A DNA stretch of 64,000 bases from Algisphaera agarilytica. GTDB taxonomy: Bacteria > Planctomycetota > Phycisphaerae > Phycisphaerales > Phycisphaeraceae. The notes under the pieces were generated by a model. It ran no database searches. It was not told the origin of the DNA and worked only from the letters and a program-made list of their open reading frames with translations. The DNA lies in assembly GCF_014207595.1 (NCBI RefSeq), contig NZ_JACHGY010000001.1, forward strand, positions 2,610,836 through 2,674,835, written 5' to 3'. The translations under genes were made by a program, and so were the position numbers. Numbering within the stretch: position 1 is the stretch's first letter; each line of letters starts with the position of its first letter. Of the stretch, positions 1-7,548 are shown in pieces.

Positions 1-921
1 CGCCGACAAGCCGTGTGTCTTGCGTTCCCGGGCGATCATCGACACCAGCTTCCGGCCGTGCAGCCGGTGCGGCGTCGACCAAAACAGATGCTCCAGGTAA
101 ACCGCGTCCTCCACCCAGTGCCCGACCCGCACCTCGGCGAGATCGATCAACGCCGCCGCTTTGAGATTCGGCGACTCGCGGTCCGCCTCGTCGTCGTGCG
201 ACACCCGCGTCAGCGCATTGCCCAGGTGCAGGTCCCCGTGGCACCACCCGTCGCCCGCCCGGCCGTCCCACAGCTCGACCCACTTGTCCAGCTTCTTGTG
301 CGCCCGCTTCAACGCCGCCTTCCAACGCTGCGGCTCGGCACACCCGCGGGCCTGCACCCGCTTGCGCCCCTCGGCCAACATCGTCGGCCAATCCCGTTTC
401 CGCGGCCCCCAACTCGGGTCGATCGGCGTGTCTTGCGAGGCCTGGTAAAACCGGCCCGCCGCGTTCACGATCAGGTCGAACTCCCGGCCCTCCCACTTCT
501 CGTCCAACGGCCCGAACGGCAACCGCTCCATCACCACCCAGGCGAAGTCGTACCCGCCGATCGATTCGCCGTGCGCCAGCACACGCGGCACCACCCCGCC
601 CACCGCCGACACCGGCCGGGCAAACCCAAACGATTCGTCCCCGCGCCCCATGTCGTTCGTCGGCGTCGGCTGCAGCCGGACCAGCCACCGCCGTTCGCGC
701 GGCGGCACCGGCAGCTTGACCACCACGTCGTGCTCGGCCCCCCGGTCGTCGGAAAACGTCGCAAACCCGGTCAACGCGCCGCCGCGCTGCCAAGCCGTCC
801 GGAACCAATTGATCTTGGAAAGTCGCCCGCCACAGGCATCGATCAGCGGCTGCTCGAGCGCCGCACCAAAGGGCACGCTCGCCGCCTCGCTCTGGGCCTC
901 GGATTCGTCACCCTGCCCCAT
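1..921 (-). CDS. APH/choline-kinase-like phosphotransferase (partial, 3' end outside window)
   Basis: Reading the minus strand from the ATG at 921 gives an open frame of 307 codons that runs off the left edge, so the C-terminus is missing. Residues 228-235 read HGDLHLGN, the catalytic-loop signature of the aminoglycoside phosphotransferase/choline kinase superfamily, and IDLAEV at 259-264 sits where the metal-binding DFG-like motif is expected. The family transfers phosphate from ATP to small hydroxyl compounds; the substrate cannot be told from sequence, and resistance should not be assumed. An AGGCGG just before the ATG is a modest ribosome binding site. The gene is divergent from the M29 peptidase gene. 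The long plus-strand ORF over the same bases is a shadow. Confidence 0.8.
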   Translation of the reverse strand, partial: MGQGDESEAQSEAASVPFGAALEQPLIDACGGRLSKINWFRTAWQRGGALTGFATFSDDRGAEHDVVVKLPVPPRERRWLVRLQPTPTNDMGRGDESFGFARPVSAVGGVVPRVLAHGESIGGYDFAWVVMERLPFGPLDEKWEGREFDLIVNAAGRFYQASQDTPIDPSWGPRKRDWPTMLAEGRKRVQARGCAEPQRWKAALKRAHKKLDKWVELWDGRAGDGWCHGDLHLGNALTRVSHDDEADRESPNLKAAALIDLAEVRVGHWVEDAVYLEHLFWSTPHRLHGRKLVSMIARERKTHGLSA

Positions 922-1054
922 CAGCCGCCTTTCGGTGTGTCGCTGAGCATCTCTAACTCAGTATATCCCCCAGTCCCCCCAACCCGGAGCAAGTCTCCCA
1001 CTGATTTCACGATTCTTATGGTTGTGGGGCAACTCAATGCCACAAAAAGAAGGC

Positions 1055-1141
1055 GAATATGTAATTAAGTTTTAATTTAAAAATATATTCAAAGGATGCG
1101 AGCTGCGTATTATTTAATTTTTAAGTTAAATAAATATATGC
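1055..1141. promoter_or_regulatory. A+T-rich spacer between divergent genes
   Basis: This stretch is almost purely A and T inside an otherwise G+C-rich window and lies between the divergent APH-like and M29 peptidase genes. It probably holds promoters for one or both, but no convincing -35/-10 pair could be fixed. Weak inverted similarity exists between its two halves. The remainder of 922-1216 holds no gene. Confidence 0.4.
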
Positions 1142-1153
1142 CCCCGTACGTTC

Positions 1154-1206
1154 TCCCCACTCCCCACTCCCCACTCCCCACTCCCTACTCCCTACTCCCT
1201 ACTCCC
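1154..1206 (+). repeat. Heptanucleotide tandem repeat (TCCCCAC/TCCCTAC)n
   Basis: Four copies of TCCCCAC are followed by three copies of TCCCTAC and a partial copy, ending 10 bases before the ATG of the M29 peptidase gene. It occupies the place of the ribosome binding site, and no purine-rich Shine-Dalgarno is visible. Copy-number change by slippage would alter leader length but not the protein. Confidence 0.85.
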
Positions 1207-1216
1207 ATCGCATACC

Positions 1217-2389
1217 ATGCCGCCCATGCGCGATCCACGAATTACCGCTCTGGCAAAGGTCCTCGTCCACTACAGCACCGGCGTGAAGCCCGGCCAGCTC
1301 GTCCGCATCGCCGGCGACCCCGTCGCGATGCCCCTGGTCGAGGCGGTCTACGAGCAAGTGCTCAAGGCGGGAGGGCACCCGCTGGTCCGTCTCAGCCCCG
1401 GCTCGTGCACCGACCTGTTCTACGAACACGCCAACGAGGAGCAGCTGCAGTACGTCAACCCGCTGCTGCTCGAAGAAGTCAAAACCATCGACGCGGCCAT
1501 CGGCTTCTGGGCCGACACCAACACCAAATCGCTCTCGCGCGTCGACCCGAAGAAGCAGGGCCTGTCCTCCGCGGCCCGCAAGCCGATGACCAAGATCTTT
1601 TTCGAACGCGCCGCCGCGGGCGACCTCAAGTGGGCCGGCACGCAGTACCCCACACTCGCCAGCGCCCAGGACGCGGAGATGTCGATCGCGCAGTATGAAG
1701 ACTTCGTCTTCAACGCCGGGCACCTCTTGGCGGACGACCCCGTCTCGGTCTGGCAAGAAATCAGTAAACGCCAGCAGAAGGTCGTCGACTTCCTCACCGG
1801 CAAGAAGTACCTGCACTTCCAGACCGCCGCGGGCACCGACCTGCACGTTGACGTCGAGGGCATGACCTGGATCAACTGCGACGGCCACGAAAACTTCCCC
1901 GACGGCGAAGTCTTCACCGGGCCGAACCTGTCCGCCGACAACAACTCGCCCGCGCCCGGCGGCGTGCAGGGCGTCGTGAAATACTCCTTCCCCGCCGTGC
2001 ACCACGGCCGCGAAGTCCACGACATCGAACTCACCTTCGAGAAGGGCCGGGTCGTCGATGCGAAGGCCTCCAAGGGCCTCGACTTCCTCCTGGCGATGCT
2101 CGACCAGGACCCGGGCGCCCGCAACATGGGCGAGATCGCCATCGGCACCAACTACCAGATCACCGAGTACAGCAAGAACACCCTCTTCGACGAGAAGATC
2201 GGCGGCACCTTCCACGCCGCCGTCGGCGCCGGCTACCCCGAGACCGGCAACGCCAACGAGTCCGGCCTGCACTGGGACATGGTCTGTGACCTCCGCGAAC
2301 CCGGCGGCGGCGGCACCATCACCGTCGACGGCGAAGTGCTGTCTAAGAACGGCAAATTCGTCTTCGACGGCTGGCCGGGGAACGACTGA
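1217..2389 (+). CDS. M29 family aminopeptidase (AmpS/AmpT-like)
   Basis: The 390-residue product matches family M29 metal-dependent aminopeptidases in length and motif order. These cytoplasmic dimeric enzymes remove N-terminal residues using two metal ions. Candidate ligands and catalytic residues appear in the expected order: E231 in GEVFTGP, E306 in MGEIAIGTN, H333 in TFHAAVG, Y340 in GAGYPE, and H352/D354 in LHWDMV. An alternative start exists at the Met three codons downstream; both lack a clear Shine-Dalgarno because a tandem repeat lies upstream. A hairpin terminator follows closely, so the gene is probably transcribed alone. Confidence 0.9.
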   Translation: MPPMRDPRITALAKVLVHYSTGVKPGQLVRIAGDPVAMPLVEAVYEQVLKAGGHPLVRLSPGSCTDLFYEHANEEQLQYVNPLLLEEVKTIDAAIGFWADTNTKSLSRVDPKKQGLSSAARKPMTKIFFERAAAGDLKWAGTQYPTLASAQDAEMSIAQYEDFVFNAGHLLADDPVSVWQEISKRQQKVVDFLTGKKYLHFQTAAGTDLHVDVEGMTWINCDGHENFPDGEVFTGPNLSADNNSPAPGGVQGVVKYSFPAVHHGREVHDIELTFEKGRVVDAKASKGLDFLLAMLDQDPGARNMGEIAIGTNYQITEYSKNTLFDEKIGGTFHAAVGAGYPETGNANESGLHWDMVCDLREPGGGGTITVDGEVLSKNGKFVFDGWPGND

Positions 2390-2403
2390 CCCAACGCTCC
2401 AAC

Positions 2404-2442
2404 GCCCGGGGGGTGGCCATCCCCGGGCTTAATTCATTTTTT
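2404..2442 (+). terminator. Rho-independent terminator after M29 peptidase
   Basis: An eight-pair stem GCCCGGGG/CCCCGGGC (2404-2411 with 2421-2428) is followed by TTAATTC and a run of six T. It starts 15 bases after the peptidase stop codon. Confidence 0.75.
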
Positions 2443-2450
2443 GTGTGTGT

Positions 2451-2584
2451 TGCCTTGCCCCCTCTCCCTCCGGGAGAGGGCCGGGGTGAGGGCGGGTTGA
2501 AGTTCTTGTGCGTTGGGGCTTGCACAGGTTGATGGTGAGTGCCCTCACCCCAACCCTCTCCCGGAGGGAGAGGGGGCCAAGGCA
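2451..2584. repeat. REP-like inverted repeat pair (CCCTCTCCC type)
   Basis: Two arms, 2451-2493 and 2541-2584, are near-perfect inverted copies over about 43 bases (one indel and a CC/TT difference). Each arm contains its own palindrome CCCTCTCC-CTCC-GGGAGAGGG. Two inverted palindromic units around a short spacer is the layout of REP doublets (BIME/REPIN). The sequence resembles extragenic palindromes I recall from many bacterial genomes. It lies in a gene-free 800-base stretch. Confidence 0.8.
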
Positions 2585-2910
2585 GCGTCAGTCGTGTGCG
2601 CACGGTGGGGCGCACATGAACGCAGAAAATCATCACCGCAGAAAATTTCTTACTCCTTGTCTGTACTCGCTTCCGTGAAACGGGCGGCGTTTTCGTGCGC
2701 ACGTCTGATGCTTTCCGCCCCCTAGTGTCGGACCACGGTGGCACTCCAGGCGTGAAGGTCGCACAGGCAAGGCACCAAGCACGCCCATACCCGTGGAGCC
2801 GGGCTAGCGCACACGTCGGGTGCGTGGCGACGCTTGAGCTCACCACCTTGCCGGGATCGCTCAAGGTCGGAACCCGTCGTCGTTGGTCGAGGGCTTGTGT
2901 TCTGGGATTC
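2585..2910. other. Gene-free stretch between repeats
   Basis: No supported gene or RNA was found here. Open frames on both strands have low-complexity translations with no family resemblance. Flanked by two different inverted-repeat elements, it is probably intergenic filler or repeat remnants. Confidence 0.5.
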
Positions 2911-3043
2911 GTTTCGATCCGATCGCGGAGCTTTGGAGGCGCAAAGGCGCGGAGGAAAACCAAGGCATTAGGTTTTTAAACCAAAGTCTTCCTGCCTTGC
3001 TCCGCGTCTCCGCGTCTCTGAAGCTCCGCGATCGGATCGAAAC
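2911..3043. repeat. 133-bp inverted-repeat element
   Basis: The outer 23 bases are perfect inverted copies (2911-2933 and 3021-3043, GTTTCGATCCGATCGCGGAG onward). The inner parts are diverged G+C-rich runs built on GGCGCGGAG-like and CTCCGCGTCTCCG-like units. This is a probable non-coding mobile or REP-like element; no protein is encoded. Confidence 0.75.
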
Positions 3044-3128
3044 GACAACCCAACTCGCTCACCCCACGCCGGCCACGGTAGCGGGTGTGGCGGGGCGCAC
3101 GGGTTCGCTCTTTGGAAACTTGAAGCGC

Positions 3129-3160
3129 AAAAAAAGCCCACGGAATCGATCCGTGGGCTT
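3129..3160 (-). terminator. Rho-independent terminator of the lipoprotein gene
   Basis: A nine-pair stem AGCCCACGG/CCGTGGGCT (3135-3143 with 3151-3159) is followed, in the minus direction, by seven T. It lies about 30 bases beyond the stop of the minus-strand lipoprotein gene. Confidence 0.85.
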
Positions 3161-3192
3161 GGGGCATCCGTGGGATACTGTGGGCAGAAGCT

Positions 3193-3948
3193 TTACTCGG
3201 CACCGGCGCCGACGGCGGCGCTGTCCTTGATGGCTTGCCACTCGGCCTTCGCCGCGGCGAGCTCGGCGTTCCACGCGTCTTGCTCGGGCCAGGGGCCGGG
3301 GGTGAAGGTGATGGTCAGTTCACCGTCGTCCAGGCCGTCGATGGTGGGCGGCGTCGCGGCGAGGATGTCCTCGGCGGTCAGGCTGGTCGAGGCGGTGTTG
3401 CCTTCGGAGGCGTAGCCCTCGGCACCGGTAATTTCGCCGGGCACCTGGTAGGTCTCGGTCATCTCCATGCCCTCCATCATGGGCGCCATCATGGCCCGCA
3501 TCTGGGGGTCTTGCATCGAGGGGTCTTCCTTCATGGTGGCGATGACCTGGCCGAGCATGCCGTTGGTCACGGTGAAGGTGCCGTCGGCGAGGCTGTAGGA
3601 CGAGTCTTCCATGTCGCCGTTGCCGCCGTCGCCGGAGAAGGTGACCTGGTTGATGTCTTCGAAGTAGCCGACGAAGGTGGCGTACTTGAACCCGCCTTCG
3701 GTCTTGATTTCGGGTTTGGTGAAGGCGACCCAGCCGTTGTCTTCCTGATCCATCATGTCCGAGGGGTCATCGAGGTTGGCGAAGGGGTCTTCCGGGGCCT
3801 GCTGCAGGATCATTTCGCTGAAGCCCATGGTCATGGTCATCTTGCCCGAGCCGTCGGGGTTGATGACCCAGGCCTGCTTGAACTTGACGCATCCCGTGGC
3901 GGCGAGGGTCAGGGCCAGGACGCCGCAAAGGGTGAAAAAAGATTTCAT
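3193..3948 (-). CDS. Predicted lipoprotein of unknown function
   Basis: The ORF can be extended upstream, but the ATG at 3948 gives a canonical lipoprotein signal peptide: MKSFF, a hydrophobic core, and lipobox LAATGC with lipidated Cys at residue 20. GGGAG lies about 10 bases upstream. The mature 232 residues begin with a beta-rich stretch (VINPDGSGKMTMTM) followed by a Met-rich segment (MRAMMAPMMEGMEM) and an acidic C-terminus. No known domain was recognised. Similar lipoproteins with a 'NPDGSGK' start occur in planctomycetes, as I recall, without assigned function. It is transcribed alone, with its own terminator, divergently from the XRE-type regulator. Confidence 0.8.
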   Translation of the reverse strand: MKSFFTLCGVLALTLAATGCVKFKQAWVINPDGSGKMTMTMGFSEMILQQAPEDPFANLDDPSDMMDQEDNGWVAFTKPEIKTEGGFKYATFVGYFEDINQVTFSGDGGNGDMEDSSYSLADGTFTVTNGMLGQVIATMKEDPSMQDPQMRAMMAPMMEGMEMTETYQVPGEITGAEGYASEGNTASTSLTAEDILAATPPTIDGLDDGELTITFTPGPWPEQDAWNAELAAAKAEWQAIKDSAAVGAGAE

Positions 3949-4151
3949 GTCTGATTTGCTCCCGAGGTGAGATGATGGGGGAGGGGTCCGTCGGTCTCCC
4001 CAATGGTTCCAACGCATTCTACGGCAAAAAACGGCCTCGGCTAAATGCACAGATGGGGGAAGGGGGGAAAAAAATTTCAGATTTGGGGGAACGACCCCGT
4101 GTACTTTAGCGTCTTGTTAATACGGGCCGGTGCATTTTTGAAAGGGCACGC

Positions 4152-4640
4152 ATGCTAGGCAAGACATTGCAACGGGTGATCGACCAAAAACTGACCTCCG
4201 CCAAAGAACTCGGCGAGCTGGCGGGCGTATCAACGTCCACGGTGTACCGCTGGATCGCGGGTCAGTCCCAGCCGGACTTCGATTCGATCCGGCTGCTGGT
4301 GCGTCACCTCCCGGACAACCGGGCACAGGAAGAAATCCTTCAGGCTTTTACGAGCGGCACGGATTGGCTTTGCACACGTTTGGATTTGGAGCTGGACGTG
4401 AACGACGACGGACGGATCGACGCAGACGACGCCCTGGACGCCACCATCGAGTGCGTCAAGGGGGCCAGCCAATCCCTCGCCTCCATCCGGGCCCGCTCGC
4501 ACGAGCCGATGACCTCCGACGAAACGCTCGAGACGGTCGCGCTCCTGAATCACGTCATGAAGCACTGCGCGATCACGCAGCGTGTCCTGGTCGAGATGTC
4601 CGAGCAACGCCGCAAGCGCAAGCTCAAACTCGTCAAGTGA
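4152..4640 (+). CDS. XRE-type helix-turn-helix protein with EF-hand/dockerin-like loop
   Basis: The 162-residue protein starts with an XRE-like DNA-binding domain (residues 5-60; SAKELGELAGVSTSTVYRW forms the helix-turn-helix). Residues 82-93 read DVNDDGRIDADD, with acidic or Asn residues at positions 1, 3, 5, 9 and 12, which fits a calcium-binding EF-hand or dockerin-type loop. A basic tail (RRKRKLKLVK) ends the protein. The function is probably transcriptional regulation; calcium binding is inference. AAAGGG eight bases before the ATG supports the start. It diverges from the lipoprotein gene and converges on the acyl-CoA ligase gene. Confidence 0.8.
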   Translation: MLGKTLQRVIDQKLTSAKELGELAGVSTSTVYRWIAGQSQPDFDSIRLLVRHLPDNRAQEEILQAFTSGTDWLCTRLDLELDVNDDGRIDADDALDATIECVKGASQSLASIRARSHEPMTSDETLETVALLNHVMKHCAITQRVLVEMSEQRRKRKLKLVK

Positions 4641-4690
4641 ATCACGCCTCCGGTGGGTCCGGGGTCTTTCTTGCCAACAACCGCCCGGCA

Positions 4691-4716
4691 TCACGCGTCG
4701 CTGCGTGAGCGGGTCT
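4691..4716 (+). terminator. Weak hairpin between convergent genes
   Basis: A six-pair stem TCACGC/GCGTGA (4691-4696 with 4703-4708) is followed by GCGGGTCTTTTA, so the T-run is short and displaced. It may end transcription of the XRE-type gene; the evidence is weak. Confidence 0.3.
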
Positions 4717-4717
4717 T

Positions 4718-7414
4718 TTACGTCAACGCCAGCTCGGCGGTGACCAGCGAGTCGTCTTCCGGGTCGGGGGCGATCTCGAAGCCGTGGTCCTTAAACGTCG
4801 CGACCATGCGGGGGTTGTTGACTGACGTGGTGCCGTAGACGCGCTGGACATCCATGGCCCGGGCGACATCGAGGCAGCGCTCGGTCAGGGTGAGTCCCAG
4901 GCCCTGCCCCTGGTAGCCGTCGGCGACGAGCACCGCGTACTCGGCGGAACGGCCGTCGGGTTCGCAGATCAGTCGGCCCACACCGATCATCTTCTCTTCG
5001 CCATCGGGCGAGTCGGCCGGGAGCATGGCGACCAGGGCCATCTCGCGGTCGTAGTCGATGTAGCAGTAACGCGTAGCCATGGCGTGCGTCGTCTTGCCGA
5101 TGCTCTGGAAGAAGCGGGCCTGCAGCGTGTCGGGGGAGCAGGACGCGACCATGTCGTGCCACGCCGGTTCGTCGGCGGGGCGGATCGGCCGCACCACCAC
5201 CGTGCTGCCATCGGCCAGCGTGAAGCTTTCTTCGAGCTTGGCCTGATAAGGGTGGATCGCCAAATGGCTGAGCCGGGCGTCGGGGGTGACCGGGGCGTCG
5301 TCGGTCATGACGCGGGCGTCGAGGGCGATCGTGCCGGTCGGCCCCACCAGCAGCGGGTTGATGTCGAGCTCGGCGATGTTCGGGCTGTCGGCGATGAGAT
5401 ACGAGAACCGGATCATCGCTTCGATCAACGCGTTCTTGTCGGCCTTGGGTGCGCCGCGGTAGCCCTCGAGCAGCGGCTTGCTCTTGAGGCTGTTGATCAT
5501 GTTGTCGGCCAGCTTCTCGGTCAGCGGCGGAAGGCCGAGCACGCGGTCCTGCCAGACCTCCGCGGTCACGCCGCCGAAGCCCAGAAGGATGACGCTGCCG
5601 AACACCGGGTCCTTGATCGCCCCGAGGATCATCTCGACGCTGTCGCGGGTGTCGATCATCGGCTGCACGGTCGCGCCGTCGAGCTGAGCGTCGGGTTTCA
5701 CCTCGGCGGCACGCTGCATCATGCGTTGCCAGGCGTAGCGGACGTCGTCCTCGTTGGCCAGGTTCAATCGCACGCCGCCGACGTCGGTCTTGTGGGTGAT
5801 GTCGGGCGAGAGGATCTTCATCACGACGGGGTAGCCGATGGCCTCGGCGTGGGTGACGGCCTGGTCTTCGGTGGTGGCGATGAGCGTCTCGGCGACGGGG
5901 ATGCCGTAGGACTTGAGTAGGGCTTTGCCGTCCACCTCGCTGAGGGTCGTGTTGGGGGTGGACAACAGCTCGGTGCGCTTGGGCTTGATCTCTTCGGTTT
6001 TGAGCTCGAGCTCCACCGGCACGTCGCGCGGGGTTTCGTAGAGGGCCGCGATGTTGCGTTGGTAGTTGACCAGGTGCATCAGCCCCTGGATCGCACGCTC
6101 GGGGGTCGGGTACGCGGGGATGCCGCGTTGGCTGAGCAGTTCGCGGCCCTCGATCACGCTGGCCCCGCCGGCCCAGGCGGTGAGCACGAGCTTGTTGGAG
6201 TTGTGCACCACATCGGCAACGGCCTCGGCGGCGGCGGTGGCGTCGGTCATCGCCTGCGGGGTGAGGATCACCAGCACCGCATCCACGTTCGGGTCGTCGG
6301 CCACGATGCTGGTCGCCACGGCGTAGCGCTCGGGCGGGGCATCGCCCAACACGTCGATCGGGTTGTTGTGCGACCAATAGGCCGGCAACGCCGCGTTGAG
6401 CTCTTCCATGGTTTCGGACGAGAGCTTGGCGAGCGTGCCGCCGCGGGCGATGAGGGCGTCGGTCGCCATGACGCCCGGGCCGCCGGCGTTGGTGACGATC
6501 GCCAACCGGCCGCCGCGTGGGACCTTGCGTCGGCCCAGCAGCTCGGCACAGTCGAACATGTCGTCGATCTCGTACACCCGTTCGATGCCCGCCCGGCGGA
6601 ACGCCGCGTCGTGTACATCGTCGGCCCCCATCAGCGCACCGGTGTGCGACGCGGCCGCCGCGGCCGACTCGGCAAAACGGCCGGCCTTGTACGCGATGAT
6701 CGGCTTGGTCTTGGTGAACGCCCGCGCCGCCGAGACAAACGCCCGGGCGTTGGCGATCGATTCGATGTACACGAGGATCGCGTCCGTGCCCGAGTCCTGC
6801 CCGAAGTAGTCGATCAGGTCGGCGAAGTCGGCCTCGGCCATGTTGCCCACCGACACGAACTGCGAAAACCCGATGCCTTTGCGGATCGCCCAGTCGAGCA
6901 CACTGGTGCCGAGCGCACCCGACTGCGTGATGAACGCGATGTTGCCCGGCTTGGGCGTGCCGACGGTGAAGCTGGCGTTGAGCCCGATGCCCGGCACGAT
7001 CACGCCCAGACAGTTTGGCCCGATCATGCGGACGCCGTCGCCCTTGGCGATCTCCGCCAGGACTTCTTGTTCGAGCTTGATCCCTTCTTCACCCGCCTCG
7101 CGGAAGCCGGCGCTGATCACGCAGATGCCTTTGACTCCCAGCTCGACCGCCGACTTCACGATGCCCGGCACGGTGAAGGCCGGCGTGCAGATCACCACCA
7201 GGTCCGGCACGTTCGGCAGCGCTTCCAGACTCTTGTACGCCGCGATGCCCTGCACCGCTTCGCGTTTGGGGTTGACCGGGTAGACGACGCCCTGAAACCC
7301 GCCGCCGATCATGTTGTTGAGCACCGCGTAGCCGACGCTGGAGGTGTTGTCGCTCGCCCCGACGATGGCGACACGCTTGGGATTGAACACACGATCAAGG
7401 TTTCGGACCGACAT
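4718..7414 (-). CDS. Bifunctional acyl-CoA ligase (ADP-forming)-like/GNAT acetyltransferase
   Basis: An 898-residue fusion. Residues 1-460 hold the CoA-binding Rossmann domain (VAIVGASDNTSSVGYAV) and the succinyl-CoA-ligase-like domains with the SHTGAL motif carrying the expected phospho-histidine. An ATP-grasp domain follows (GIPVAETLIAT to ELDINPLLVGP). The C-terminal ~170 residues are a GNAT acetyltransferase (VVVRPIRPADE; GYQGQGLGLTL binds acetyl-CoA). The arrangement is that of Pat/PatZ-type protein lysine acetyltransferases. In E. coli PatZ the ligase part is inactive, but here the His is present, so activity is open. The ATG at 7414 is chosen because GGAG lies nine bases upstream; TTG and ATG codons further upstream are possible. 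Confidence 0.9.
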   Translation of the reverse strand: MSVRNLDRVFNPKRVAIVGASDNTSSVGYAVLNNMIGGGFQGVVYPVNPKREAVQGIAAYKSLEALPNVPDLVVICTPAFTVPGIVKSAVELGVKGICVISAGFREAGEEGIKLEQEVLAEIAKGDGVRMIGPNCLGVIVPGIGLNASFTVGTPKPGNIAFITQSGALGTSVLDWAIRKGIGFSQFVSVGNMAEADFADLIDYFGQDSGTDAILVYIESIANARAFVSAARAFTKTKPIIAYKAGRFAESAAAAASHTGALMGADDVHDAAFRRAGIERVYEIDDMFDCAELLGRRKVPRGGRLAIVTNAGGPGVMATDALIARGGTLAKLSSETMEELNAALPAYWSHNNPIDVLGDAPPERYAVATSIVADDPNVDAVLVILTPQAMTDATAAAEAVADVVHNSNKLVLTAWAGGASVIEGRELLSQRGIPAYPTPERAIQGLMHLVNYQRNIAALYETPRDVPVELELKTEEIKPKRTELLSTPNTTLSEVDGKALLKSYGIPVAETLIATTEDQAVTHAEAIGYPVVMKILSPDITHKTDVGGVRLNLANEDDVRYAWQRMMQRAAEVKPDAQLDGATVQPMIDTRDSVEMILGAIKDPVFGSVILLGFGGVTAEVWQDRVLGLPPLTEKLADNMINSLKSKPLLEGYRGAPKADKNALIEAMIRFSYLIADSPNIAELDINPLLVGPTGTIALDARVMTDDAPVTPDARLSHLAIHPYQAKLEESFTLADGSTVVVRPIRPADEPAWHDMVASCSPDTLQARFFQSIGKTTHAMATRYCYIDYDREMALVAMLPADSPDGEEKMIGVGRLICEPDGRSAEYAVLVADGYQGQGLGLTLTERCLDVARAMDVQRVYGTTSVNNPRMVATFKDHGFEIAPDPEDDSLVTAELALT

Positions 7415-7452
7415 CTTCAAACGCTCCATATGCAAGGAGAATCAGCGATTTA

Positions 7453-7468
7453 CGGGACGCTCGTCCCG
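7453..7468. promoter_or_regulatory. Perfect 16-base palindrome upstream of acyl-CoA ligase/GNAT gene
   Basis: CGGGACG-CT-CGTCCCG, seven pairs with a two-base centre, lies 39 bases before the chosen start at 7414. It could be an operator or a leader hairpin; there is no direct evidence for either. Confidence 0.4.
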
Positions 7469-7548
7469 CGTCGGCGACACCATAGCACAAGGTGAATTCG
7501 TACCTTTTGAGTGGGTTTTGAGTTTTTTGTTTTCCGATCGGGAGCGGC

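Noticed and set aside
13-1068. 351-codon plus-strand open frame at the left edge
   Set aside because: The minus strand carries the APH signature HGDLHLGN; the plus frame is Arg/Pro-rich shadow.
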